Source: JBDSGC01 sp046594105 | Lineage (GTDB): Bacteria > Acidobacteriota > Thermoanaerobaculia > Gp7-AA8 | Assembly: GCA_046594105.1 (NCBI GenBank) | Contig: JBKJQB010000273.1 | Location: 1-17,437, forward strand | DNA: 17,437 nucleotides | Direction: 5' to 3' | Shown: one piece after another, positions 7,815 to 15,305 of the stretch | How the letters are laid out: each line of letters begins with the position of its first letter | Position numbering within the stretch: the stretch's first letter is position 1 | Made by a program: the position numbers and the translations under genes | Notes under the pieces: generated by a model | What the model saw: the letters and a program-made list of their open reading frames with translations, nothing else | What the model was told of the DNA's origin: nothing | The model's database searches: none

Positions 7815-8651
7815 TCAGGCGACAGCCCTCCTGATCGCCGTCATCGGGTGGCGAGCACAGAAATCTGCGATGCCGCGCGCTACCGGCTCCGGACGCTGCA
7901 TGTGCAGCAGGTGCCCGACGCCCTGGATCGCGCAGTCCTCTACCTGCAGAAACCAGCTATGGATTAGATCGTTACCCTCGGCGAACAACTGCTCGGTCTT
8001 CGTGCCCACTACGGAAAGCATCGGCTGGGAAATCGTCGCAGCCTCTTTGGACCCGAACCGCCACGCCTGCAGAGCTGGCAGATAGCTGCCGAAGAAGTTG
8101 TCGGCGTTGTTCATCGCGCGCGCAACACTGCCGGGGATGTGCTGCTCGAGCTGGGTCTGGCAAGTCTCCCAATCGAGGCTGGAGACCACGCTCAGGAAAC
8201 CGGCCATCGCACGTTGGCGGTCGCCCGCGGTGTAGGCGGCAAGAGCGGGCCCCGCTTTTTCGAAGAAGGCGCCGGCACTGGGCACGCTGAACATCGGCGG
8301 TTCCAGCAGCACTAGCGAATGAACGAGGTGCGGATGGTTCGCTGCAAGCTGCAGGGCGATCGCGGCGCCAGTGGAGTGGCCGGCGACATGCGCGCGTCGG
8401 ATGCCGAGGTGACCAAGGAGCGCGTCGGCGTCGGCGGCGTGTTCGGCGAAACTTACCGCCGCGCGGCTCGCGCTGTCCTCGATGCGCCGCTGGCGGTATC
8501 TGATCAGGCGGTAGCGATCCGCGAGCGCCTTCTCTTTGATGAACGGAAAGAAACTGTCGGCGATCGGGCCTGTGCTGATCAGTAGCAGTGGATCTCCTGA
8601 TCCCGTGACTTCATATTCCAACTCCACTCCGTTGATTTTCACGTTTTTCAT
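7815..8651 (-). CDS. Alpha/beta-fold hydrolase
   Basis: A 278-residue single-domain alpha/beta hydrolase without a signal peptide, hence cytoplasmic. The N-terminus (VKINGVELEYEVTGSGDPLLLI) is the typical first strand pair. The nucleophile elbow is GHSTG at 91-95 (Ser93), followed by AIALQLAANHP and VLLEPP. The general base is His247 in GVGHLLHMQRPE. The usual acid after strand 7 (GxxD) is not obvious: the site reads VVGTKTEQ, where Glu220 may substitute. Strand 3 carries RYRQRRIEDSA, close to the RYHRRGYGDSA pattern of many such hydrolases. A GGAGG 8 nt upstream supports the start. It is divergent from the TPR protein across 97 bp with repeated CGTTAC boxes, so co-regulation is likely. Substrate cannot be predicted. 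Confidence 0.9.
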   Translation of the reverse strand: MKNVKINGVELEYEVTGSGDPLLLISTGPIADSFFPFIKEKALADRYRLIRYRQRRIEDSASRAAVSFAEHAADADALLGHLGIRRAHVAGHSTGAAIALQLAANHPHLVHSLVLLEPPMFSVPSAGAFFEKAGPALAAYTAGDRQRAMAGFLSVVSSLDWETCQTQLEQHIPGSVARAMNNADNFFGSYLPALQAWRFGSKEAATISQPMLSVVGTKTEQLFAEGNDLIHSWFLQVEDCAIQGVGHLLHMQRPEPVARGIADFCARHPMTAIRRAVA

Positions 8652-8672
8652 GGCACTTCCTCCGACCCTGAT

Positions 8673-8714
8673 GCGTAACGAAGACCGTTACCGCGGGAAC
8701 TTCTGCCGTTACGC
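8673..8714. promoter_or_regulatory. Candidate operator: three CGTTAC boxes in the divergent intergenic region
   Basis: The 97 bp between the divergent hydrolase and TPR genes contains GCGTAACG (8673-8680), CCGTTACC (8685-8692) and CGTTACGC (8707-8714). The outer two form a perfect 8-bp inverted repeat. The middle one repeats the core in the same orientation as the third. Such an arrangement fits a dimeric repressor or activator serving both promoters. No convincing -35/-10 pair could be fixed, and the binding protein is unknown. Confidence 0.45.
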
Positions 8715-8748
8715 CAGCGGAATTGGGCTACGCTGCCCGGGGTGACCG

Positions 8749-10788
8749 ATGACGGAACCAGCGCTGATGAACTTCGTGGAGCAGGCGCGCGAAGCGAGCG
8801 GGTGCGGTGAGTCGCAGCAGGCATACGACCTTCTGATCAAGGCGGATGCGAGCAACGCGCTGACTGGTCCCGACCTCGCGCTTCTCGCTGATGTCGCGTA
8901 CTCCGCGGGCCATCTCGATGCGACGATCGACGCGTGGGAACGCGCACACGCTCAAGCCATACGCGCGGGCGATCATCTTGCGGCTGCCGGCGCTGCGGTT
9001 CGTGTTGCCATGCATCTGCTATTCGACACCGCGCTGATGGCGCCGGTTCGCGCGTGGATCAATCGAGCCGAACGACTTCTGGTTTTGCACCACGACACTC
9101 CGGTGCATGCATGGCTGGCAGTCGTGCGCAATTACGAACGGTTGCTATCGGGCGACTTCGAGACCGCTCGGCAATGGGCGCGGCAAGCAATCGATATCGG
9201 GACGAAGTGCGATCCGGCTGCTGCCGCCATCGGGCGTGTGGCTGAGGCGCGCAGCATCATCCTCGGCGGCGATGTCACGCGCGGTCTGAAGCTTCTCAAC
9301 GATGCGGCGGTGGCCACCGTGTCGGGTGAGCTCGACCCCTTCCTGACGGGGATGGTCTATTGCGAATTGGTGTGTGCGTTCCAGGCGCTCGCGCAATACG
9401 AGCTCGCGGAGGAGTGGACCGCGGCGATGGAGAGGTCGTGTCGCGGACATGCTGTCGGAAGCATCCATGGACGGTGCCGCGTACACCGCGCGGAAATTCT
9501 GAGGCTTCGCGGTTCGTGCGTCGCCGCCGAAAACGAGGTACTTCTGGCTTGCGAGGAGTTGCGGCCGTACCTGCACCGCGAACTCGGCTGGCCTTTGACG
9601 GAGCTCGGCCGCATCCGTTTGCGCAAGGGAGACATTGTCGGCGCTCAGGAGGCGTTCCAATCCGCTCACGAACTCGGCTGGGATTCTCAACCCGGTCCGG
9701 CACTTGTGCTTCTGGCCAAAGGTGATGTGGCTCTCGCTGCGAAGTCGATCAGAGACGCGCTGGAGAATCCGCTCTACGTTCCGTCCAAGGAATTGCCGCC
9801 GCACACAGAGCTTCGACGAGCGCCGCTCCTCGAGGCCCAGGTGGAGATCGAAGTAGCCGCCGGTAATCTGCATCTCGCACGAGCGGCTGCCGAGGACTTC
9901 TCGCGCATCGCCGCGCTGTTCGAAAGCAAAGCGCTCATTGCGGGCGCAGCGCTTGCGCATGGGAGAGTGAGTCTCGCCGACGGTGACACGGTAACTGCTC
10001 GCCGTCACTTCGAAGAGGCCAGGCATCTCTGGAGCGAAATCGGCGCGCCTTACGAAATGGCTCTCGCCGGAATGGGACTGGCAAACGCGTACCGCGCTGA
10101 AGCAAACGAGGAGCGCGCAATCGTGGAGTTCGAGGCTTCGCGCACTACATTTGAGCGCATCGGCGCTGTCGATCGCGCCACCGAAGCGGCTCGTGCGAGC
10201 GCACCGCGGCGCGAGACTCCTTCTGCGTCAGCGCCCGTCCTCAGCGAGGAGAACGTGTTTTGCCGCGAGGGTGATTACTGGTCGCTGTCGTTCGCGGGCC
10301 ACACCGTTCGCGTGCGGGATCTGAAGGGCATGCAATACCTCGCTCGCCTTCTCGCGGATCCCGGTCGCGATTTCCATGTGCTCGACTTGCTCGGCGACAG
10401 GAGAAGCGGCTCGTCGGACATGGATGCCGGACCGCTGCTGGACGCGCAGGCGAAGAGCGCGTACCGCCGGCGTCTCACCGAGATTGAAGAGGACATTGAG
10501 GAGGCGCGAACGATGCGGAATCCGGAGCGCGCCTCACAAGCTGAGGCCGAACGCGATTTCCTGCTCCGCGAGCTGTCGCGTGCCGTCGGCCTCGGCGGTC
10601 GCGATCGCCTTGCGGGCTCCGCATCCGAGCGAGCGCGAGCGAGCGTGACCCGGGCAGTGAGGCACGCCATGACACGCATCCGCGAATATCATCCGGCGCT
10701 GGCCGCGCATCTGGAACACGCCACTCGTACCGGTACGTACTGCGCCTACGTCCCCGATCCTCGCATTCCAGTGGGATGGAAGCTGTGA
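8749..10788 (+). CDS. TPR-repeat protein with the conserved C-terminal domain of LuxR/cyclase-associated regulators
   Basis: A 679-residue cytoplasmic protein. Residues ~1-475 are tandem TPR-like helical pairs (for example AIDAWERAHAQAIRAGD, LLSGDFETARQWARQAIDIG, LRLRGSCVAAENEVLLACEE). A short linker leads to a conserved C-terminal domain (~493-679). This holds REGDYWSLSFAGHTVRVRDLKGMQYLARLL, a helical stretch with AYRRRLTEIEEDIEEA, then ERARASVTRAVRHAMTRI and a TGTYCAYVPDPRIPVGW ending. From memory this combination occurs in large proteins annotated as LuxR-type regulators or adenylate/guanylate cyclases. Here no LuxR helix-turn-helix, ATPase or cyclase domain is visible, so it may be a stand-alone output module; the C-terminal part could be winged-helix-like (inference). 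A weak GGGGTG precedes the ATG. Divergent from the hydrolase and likely linked to it. Confidence 0.85.
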   Translation: MTEPALMNFVEQAREASGCGESQQAYDLLIKADASNALTGPDLALLADVAYSAGHLDATIDAWERAHAQAIRAGDHLAAAGAAVRVAMHLLFDTALMAPVRAWINRAERLLVLHHDTPVHAWLAVVRNYERLLSGDFETARQWARQAIDIGTKCDPAAAAIGRVAEARSIILGGDVTRGLKLLNDAAVATVSGELDPFLTGMVYCELVCAFQALAQYELAEEWTAAMERSCRGHAVGSIHGRCRVHRAEILRLRGSCVAAENEVLLACEELRPYLHRELGWPLTELGRIRLRKGDIVGAQEAFQSAHELGWDSQPGPALVLLAKGDVALAAKSIRDALENPLYVPSKELPPHTELRRAPLLEAQVEIEVAAGNLHLARAAAEDFSRIAALFESKALIAGAALAHGRVSLADGDTVTARRHFEEARHLWSEIGAPYEMALAGMGLANAYRAEANEERAIVEFEASRTTFERIGAVDRATEAARASAPRRETPSASAPVLSEENVFCREGDYWSLSFAGHTVRVRDLKGMQYLARLLADPGRDFHVLDLLGDRRSGSSDMDAGPLLDAQAKSAYRRRLTEIEEDIEEARTMRNPERASQAEAERDFLLRELSRAVGLGGRDRLAGSASERARASVTRAVRHAMTRIREYHPALAAHLEHATRTGTYCAYVPDPRIPVGWKL

Positions 10789-10793
10789 GGCGC

Positions 10794-10816
10794 GATGACG
10801 GGCCTGCTTCGTCATC
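10794..10816. terminator. Hairpin between convergent genes (weak terminator candidate)
   Basis: GATGACG (10794-10800) pairs with CGTCATC (10810-10816) across a 9-nt loop, 5 bp after the TPR gene stop. It lies between the convergent TPR and heparinase-like genes and could act on either strand. No T-tract follows, so confidence is limited. Confidence 0.35.
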
Positions 10817-10853
10817 ATCGATGCCCCGAGCGAACACACAGGCTTGTTCAGTA

Positions 10854-10948
10854 AGCGAGAGCGCAACGGAGCGCGCGCATCATCGAACTCGATCTCGTAG
10901 TTCCTGGAAATCGATTGCTCTCACAGACTCCCCCGCCAACGCTGGATT
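10854..10948 (-). repeat. Direct repeat at the 3' end of the heparinase-like gene
   Basis: On the minus strand this ~95 bp covers the last ELR codons (VRAIDFQELRDRVR), the stop, and an overlapping ATG that opens an 11-codon frame, MMRALRCALAY. It matches 13874-13966 in the same orientation: ~47 bp from GCAATC through GCGCGCGCTC differ by only a few changes and one gap, with weaker similarity beyond on both sides. The match extends past the stop codon, so it is not explained by protein conservation alone. Confidence 0.8.
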
Positions 10949-13900
10949 TGTGTAGCCGCCGGCAGGGAGGCCAAGCGCCGTCAATGCGGCGTCCAGTGCA
11001 GTACGCAATTCCGTGATGTTCCGGCTCTTGATCGTCATTCCCACCGGCGCGGGATCGGTGAAGCTGGCGGCCTGCAAGCCGGCCAGCGAGCGCACGGCGT
11101 TGACCGCCGTGCGGATCTGTGAAGGGTGGGCGCCCAGCACGACCATCCCCGCACTGAGCGGGTCATTGCTGAACATCACAGTTGTGGCCAGCGCCGGCGC
11201 ACTGTTTCCTGATGTCCCTCCCGTGCCTACCGCCCGCGCTCGGTAAAGATACGCTTGCCCGGCGGTCACAGAAGTGTCGGAGAAGGAGTTCCCTGCAGGC
11301 GCGGCAAAGGGTGTGAATCCTTCACCTTGCGCGCGGCGATCGATCTCATAAGATGTCGCGCCGAGCACGACGTTCCAGGACATGTCCGCGCGTGTGGTGT
11401 TCACGGCGGCGGCGGCGAATCCCCCGGGTGCGGCGGGCGGTGCCACAGAAGAAGACAGCACAAAGCGAAGCACTCCCGATGGCGAAGCCGCTCTGCCTCC
11501 GTTCGCGTTCTGGTCGACGGACACAATGCCATTGGTCAGTGCGACGGCATAAGCAGCGTTGGGAACAAGGCCTGTGAGTACGTGCGTGACCAGCCCTGAC
11601 CCGGGGAACGTATAAGACGTCGAAGTTATGGGCGCCGGTACTTGTCCGCTTTGATTGTTGAAGAGTGCGATGCTCCGCACGCCGCCTGATTGTTCGATGA
11701 CGACGCCGGTCATCTTGTTGTCCAGCGAAGTGACCGGCGTGTCTGTCGGCGCCGTACTGGTATTTGCGCCTGGTTGCAGAACGGTCAGGAACGCGATCGA
11801 CAAAGGATTCAGAGGGTCGCTGACCTCGACCCGAAAGGTACCGGCATTGTCACCGAACGGCACGCAGCCGGGAACCGATCCATCGCACGGATCCGGATTG
11901 GTCCACTCATTGACGACGTTGAGCGTCGCGTTCGCCGGCAGCACAGTATCGATGAAGAGCCGCGACTGTCCATGATCCACACGGGCCATCTTGCCGGTGA
12001 TCGCCGGCATTTCCGGGAAGTGCCATCGCATCTGCTTCTTGTATGGGCCTCTCGGATTGCTGGACGTCCTGGCTTTCACCTGGTCATAAACAACAAACAC
12101 ATTCGCGGCGCGAAGGTAGAGAAAGCTTCGATAGAAATACTCGAGCCTGCGGTTCGGTGTATCGGCCTGGTCACCGACGCGATTGTAGGCAGTCGATAGA
12201 TCGCCGCGAACGTAGCTGAAATCCTGGTTCAACTCGTCCGCCACCACCTCGTCGATGCCAAACCCCGCCTGTCCGCCGTTGACAGCAGCAGCGGTACCCT
12301 GGAAATCGCCGAAGTCGTCGAAGTAAAGCGTGTTGCTCAGCGACCCTTGCAGCGCCTGCAGAGAGGGACCGAGGAGGCCCGAACGGCCGTAGATCGGATT
12401 GCCGCCCGCGTCCAACTCCGTCTTCCAGTCGTCGGCGCTGATCAGCAGGTAATCACTTCCACGAGCGATGACCATGTTCCCAGCGTCGTAATGCTGGTGA
12501 TCGTCGTAAAACTGAGCTCCCACCCTGATGGAAGCCCAGGTGGCCGTGCCGCCCCAGTCACTGCGCATGATGAAGTACGGAATCGCTCCATTGCTGCCCG
12601 CCGGGCTGTGCGCACCCTGCGGGTAGTTCGGGCCGAAGCCCGTGTAATACGGCCGAAGGAGCAATTCTGTGGATGGACGTGAAGGATTATCGAAGTAGAA
12701 GTCAACCCACTCCGGTACGGCAAAGACCTCGACGCTCGGGATGTTTGAGGCGGCAATTTCCGAGTACGCAAAGCTTTGCGCTGCCGGCCCGTCCGTCGTT
12801 CCAGCCATGAGAAAAGCCAAACGAATGGGGAGTGTCCTCGGAATCACCGCACCCTGAAATCCGCCCCAGTCGCCGGTCGGGTCGATCATGAAATGATTCG
12901 GAAAGAGTGCGTGCTTCTCGGCGCGCAGGATCTGAGAGAACCAGTTGATGCGGGGAGTGACGATGTCCTCGCCGGTGGCGCTCCTCACGATCAGCATGTA
13001 GTCGATCATCCGGCTGTATTCCTCGGAGCCGTAGGACCAGGCCTGGAAGTCGAAACCGCCTTTGAAAGGAGTGCCCGTAATGTTCGGACCGAGGTAGTCG
13101 AGCGCTACTGCTGGACGTTGACCACCTTCGAAGCACTGCGTCCGCCAGGCGAACGGAATCTTCGATGTCGGCACCGCGGGGCCCGGCGTGCCGTCGAAAC
13201 GGATCCGGGCCCACTCGATCATTTCCTGGGCGCGGGGATTGTCGCCGAACGAGGCGTAACCCATCAGCGCCACACCGTACAGGTGCCCGCCGAAAAAATT
13301 TCCATCGGCGGCCCAGCTGTAGTTCTGCGCCTGATAGCCACTGACGCTCGTGTCGTCGTAATAGTCGTTCATGAGCGTGACCATCTGCGACTTGAGCGAG
13401 GCGCTGAGCTGGTCATAGCAGTAGTCGTAAATGAATGCCAGCACCGACATGAGATTTCGCGCCGGGTAGTAATTGTCCGGGCGGATGGGCAGCAGCGCAT
13501 TGGGCGGTTGATTGTCCGGGTCGCTCTGTGCGCGGATCATTTCCTGGACAAGCTCAATCAGCTTGTTCGAATATTTGATGTCTCCGGTCATTTGATGGGC
13601 GATGGCCAGGGGCAAGACTGCGTCATACCAACCCTCACCTTGATAGGAGTAATAGATCGTTCCAGGTGGTGAGGTGTTCCTCGTGGCGGATTTGTATTGA
13701 CTGATCGGGAGGGCGGCGAGCGCGTCGGCGCGTGCCTTGAGAGCCTGCCACGACGCGTCATTGGCGTTCTTCTTTGCCAAAAGGCGCGTCTTCTCTGCCG
13801 TGCTGAGGAGCAGGCGGGGACGTGTGCTGATCACGGGGTCGGCATGGGCGACCATGGCGGTCAAAGCGACAACAGCGAGAGCGAAATTGAGCGCGCGCAT
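10880..13900 (-). CDS. Secreted heparinase II/III-like polysaccharide lyase with FN3-like and C-terminal ELR repeats
   Basis: A 1006-residue secreted protein. The signal peptide is residues 1-20 (MRALNFALAVVALTAMVAHA). RPRLLLSTAEKTRLLAKK (27-44) opens an alpha-helical toroid typical of heparinase II/III-type lyases (PL12/15/17/21-like), with EGWYDAVLPLAIAHQMTGD (~89-107) and NYSWAADGNFFGGHLYG (~193-209). The beta-sandwich contains DDHQHYDAG at 466-474, whose histidines resemble the metal/catalytic site of the family. An FN3-like domain follows (~820-908). The C-terminus has 36-residue repeats at 913-948, 949-984 and a partial one at 985-1006, each with an (I)xELRTA-type core. Substrate is probably an acidic polysaccharide (inference). 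The frame is open to 14026, but ATG 13900 gives the signal peptide; the extra codons lie in the flanking repeat. Ribosome binding site weak. Confidence 0.88.
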   Translation of the reverse strand: MRALNFALAVVALTAMVAHADPVISTRPRLLLSTAEKTRLLAKKNANDASWQALKARADALAALPISQYKSATRNTSPPGTIYYSYQGEGWYDAVLPLAIAHQMTGDIKYSNKLIELVQEMIRAQSDPDNQPPNALLPIRPDNYYPARNLMSVLAFIYDYCYDQLSASLKSQMVTLMNDYYDDTSVSGYQAQNYSWAADGNFFGGHLYGVALMGYASFGDNPRAQEMIEWARIRFDGTPGPAVPTSKIPFAWRTQCFEGGQRPAVALDYLGPNITGTPFKGGFDFQAWSYGSEEYSRMIDYMLIVRSATGEDIVTPRINWFSQILRAEKHALFPNHFMIDPTGDWGGFQGAVIPRTLPIRLAFLMAGTTDGPAAQSFAYSEIAASNIPSVEVFAVPEWVDFYFDNPSRPSTELLLRPYYTGFGPNYPQGAHSPAGSNGAIPYFIMRSDWGGTATWASIRVGAQFYDDHQHYDAGNMVIARGSDYLLISADDWKTELDAGGNPIYGRSGLLGPSLQALQGSLSNTLYFDDFGDFQGTAAAVNGGQAGFGIDEVVADELNQDFSYVRGDLSTAYNRVGDQADTPNRRLEYFYRSFLYLRAANVFVVYDQVKARTSSNPRGPYKKQMRWHFPEMPAITGKMARVDHGQSRLFIDTVLPANATLNVVNEWTNPDPCDGSVPGCVPFGDNAGTFRVEVSDPLNPLSIAFLTVLQPGANTSTAPTDTPVTSLDNKMTGVVIEQSGGVRSIALFNNQSGQVPAPITSTSYTFPGSGLVTHVLTGLVPNAAYAVALTNGIVSVDQNANGGRAASPSGVLRFVLSSSVAPPAAPGGFAAAAVNTTRADMSWNVVLGATSYEIDRRAQGEGFTPFAAPAGNSFSDTSVTAGQAYLYRARAVGTGGTSGNSAPALATTVMFSNDPLSAGMVVLGAHPSQIRTAVNAVRSLAGLQAASFTDPAPVGMTIKSRNITELRTALDAALTALGLPAGGYTNPALAGESVRAIDFQELRDRVR

Positions 13901-13966
13901 GATCGAACTCGATCCGTAGTTCCTGGAAGTGGATTGCTGCACAAATCCCCCCGTCAACGGCGAATT
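13874..13966 (-). repeat. Direct repeat at the 5' end of the heparinase-like gene, with a decayed ELR gene end
   Basis: This ~93 bp is the second copy of the 10854-10948 repeat. On the minus strand it first encodes NSPLTGGFVQ, then after a 1-base deletion AIHFQELR. This parallels NPALAGESVRAIDFQELR at the true C-terminus. A second 1-base deletion follows, then the heparinase start codon and signal-peptide codons. It therefore looks like the broken 3' end of an upstream ELR-repeat gene fused directly to the next gene's start. Confidence 0.8.
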
Positions 13967-13977
13967 AGCCCAGGAGC

Positions 13978-14050
13978 CTGCGCGGCAGAACGTCTTGGAT
14001 CGTGATCTTGGCGGAGCCTTGGGCAACCAGCGCCGCCGGCCGTGCCGGCC
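13978..14050. repeat. Dispersed ~73-bp repeat, copy 2
   Basis: This is the ~95% identical partner of 3924-3995, in the same orientation. It sits 11 bp upstream (minus-strand sense) of the decayed ELR gene end. Its last 34 bases, with the GCCGGC-cgt-GCCGGC inverted repeat, are identical to copy 1. On the minus strand it could read ALVAQGSAKITIQDVLPRR, but the indel in copy 1 breaks that frame, so a non-coding element is more likely. Confidence 0.85.
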
Positions 14051-14371
14051 TAGCCGCCCGCAGTGAGACCGAGTCTTTTCCGGATTCTACCTCCTTCCGG
14101 GCTCTCGAACTGACTGCGAAGGCGCTTGGGAAGCGGCAGAGGAGCAGAAATGAAGTCAACCACGGACTGGGCGCGCGTTGTCGAGCTGTACGACATGTTG
14201 CAAGAGCGCCGCGCATGTCTGGCCAGAACCAGAGCCGACTCGCGGCGAAGCAACACTGCCGGGTTCATCAGGCTTGATCTTGCGAAAGCCCAGTGGAGGT
14301 GTGACTCCAATTTTTCGCGCGAGCCGACGGGGAATCGAGCGGGCGAATCCCGCGATCCAGGCTGCCCCCTT
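14051..14371. other. No confident gene: region upstream of the ELR/heparinase block
   Basis: About 320 bp lie between the repeat copy and the oxidoreductase stop codon. On the plus strand an ATG at 14150 has a good GAGGAG 6 nt upstream and reads MKSTTDWARVVELYDML. The DWxxVVxLYDxL pattern recalls the C-terminal part of SigI-type ECF sigma factors, but what follows does not continue the match. A small hairpin (TGGAG 14294-14298 with CTCCA 14305-14309) followed by ATTTTT at 14310-14315 could terminate a plus-strand transcript. Both signals are weak. The region may hold a decayed gene. Confidence 0.3.
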
Positions 14372-15262
14372 TCAGCCGTACGACTCGCGCTGGATCTGCT
14401 GGGCCGGGACGCCGATCTCCCCGAGCAGCGCGAGGGCGTTCTCCATGAACCGTGGCTCGGGCGGGCGGCCGCTCTCCTTCGCCGCCACCCGTTCGAATAC
14501 GGAGATGGCTGGACCGCAGGCGTAGACCCAGCACGCTTTCGGGTCGGGGATCCATTCGCGTAGCAGGCCGGCGGAGATCCGTCCGCTGCGCACCTGATTC
14601 CCAAGGCGCGCATCGTTCTGTCGCGTCAGTGTGTGCACCACACGGAGCCGGTCGGGGTGAAGGCGTTCCAGTTCCGCCAGCTCGTGGCGGAAGATCACGT
14701 CGTCCCAGGTCTTGTTGGTGTCGATGAAGGTATGGCGCAACCGCGGGTGCTGGTGCAGTGCGGATTTGAGGATCGAGAGGTTCGGCACGGAGCCCGATCC
14801 GGCGCACAGATGCACCAGATGGTCCGTCTTCGATTCGATGTCGTCGGCAAGCACGTAGGGGCCGGAGAACCCGGTGACCACCATGCGCTGGCCCGCCGCA
14901 ATGGCCCGGACCAGAAGCGGGGAAAGCAGGGGAGGATACTTCGTCAACCCAGTGACGTACCGCTCCTCTTTGACGGTGACGGCGAGCAGTCCCTCATGCG
15001 GCGCCGAGGACATGGAGTACGCGCGCGCCGTCTCCCGGCGGCCCTTCACGTCCTCGAAGAAGTCGATGAAGCGTTCGAGCGACTCGAACTGGTGCGGATC
15101 GATGGTCAGGAAGTGCCCGGCGCGATACTCCAGATGATCGTTGCCGGTGAAGAACACGATGGTCACGCTGTCATGGGTCTGCGGGATGACCTGCGCCACC
15201 ATGACCTCCATCTGCTTGATGGCGCGCCGGGTCGACTGCGGCACTGCCTCGCTGTCACTCAC
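14372..15262 (-). CDS. FAD/NAD(P)H oxidoreductase of the ferredoxin-NADP reductase family
   Basis: A 296-residue cytoplasmic flavoprotein. The FAD-binding barrel spans ~18-135 with the RxYS-type motif RAYSMSSAP at 80-88 and GFSGPYVL near 131-138. The NAD(P) domain has CAGSGSVPNLSILK (153-166), a variant of the usual GGSGITP loop, and YACGPAISVFE (247-257). It ends ESYG. Such enzymes pass electrons between NAD(P)H and a one-electron carrier. Relatives such as phenol hydroxylase or PaaE reductases carry a fused plant-type [2Fe-2S] domain; none is present here, so a separate partner is needed. The start is GTG (15262) with GGGGAG ~8 nt upstream; an internal ATG at 15211 is the alternative. It follows the DUF3422 gene by 43 bp on the same strand, a probable operon. 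Confidence 0.9.
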   Translation of the reverse strand: MSDSEAVPQSTRRAIKQMEVMVAQVIPQTHDSVTIVFFTGNDHLEYRAGHFLTIDPHQFESLERFIDFFEDVKGRRETARAYSMSSAPHEGLLAVTVKEERYVTGLTKYPPLLSPLLVRAIAAGQRMVVTGFSGPYVLADDIESKTDHLVHLCAGSGSVPNLSILKSALHQHPRLRHTFIDTNKTWDDVIFRHELAELERLHPDRLRVVHTLTRQNDARLGNQVRSGRISAGLLREWIPDPKACWVYACGPAISVFERVAAKESGRPPEPRFMENALALLGEIGVPAQQIQRESYG

Positions 15263-15305
15263 TCCCTGTCTCCCCGCATGCTGATGTCATCTCCCGCGGC
15301 CCCGC

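Noticed and set aside
7093..8085. A 330-codon plus-strand open frame between the TonB receptor and the hydrolase
   Set aside because: It overlaps the receptor out of frame and the hydrolase in antisense; it has no motif and an Arg-rich shadow composition.
12776..13672. A 298-codon plus-strand open frame inside the heparinase-like gene
   Set aside because: It is wholly antisense to a gene with strong domain and signal-peptide evidence.
14150..14290. A possible ECF sigma-factor fragment (TDWARVVELYDML)
   Set aside because: The match is about a dozen residues and the expected following motif is absent in all frames. It is noted in the region entry only.
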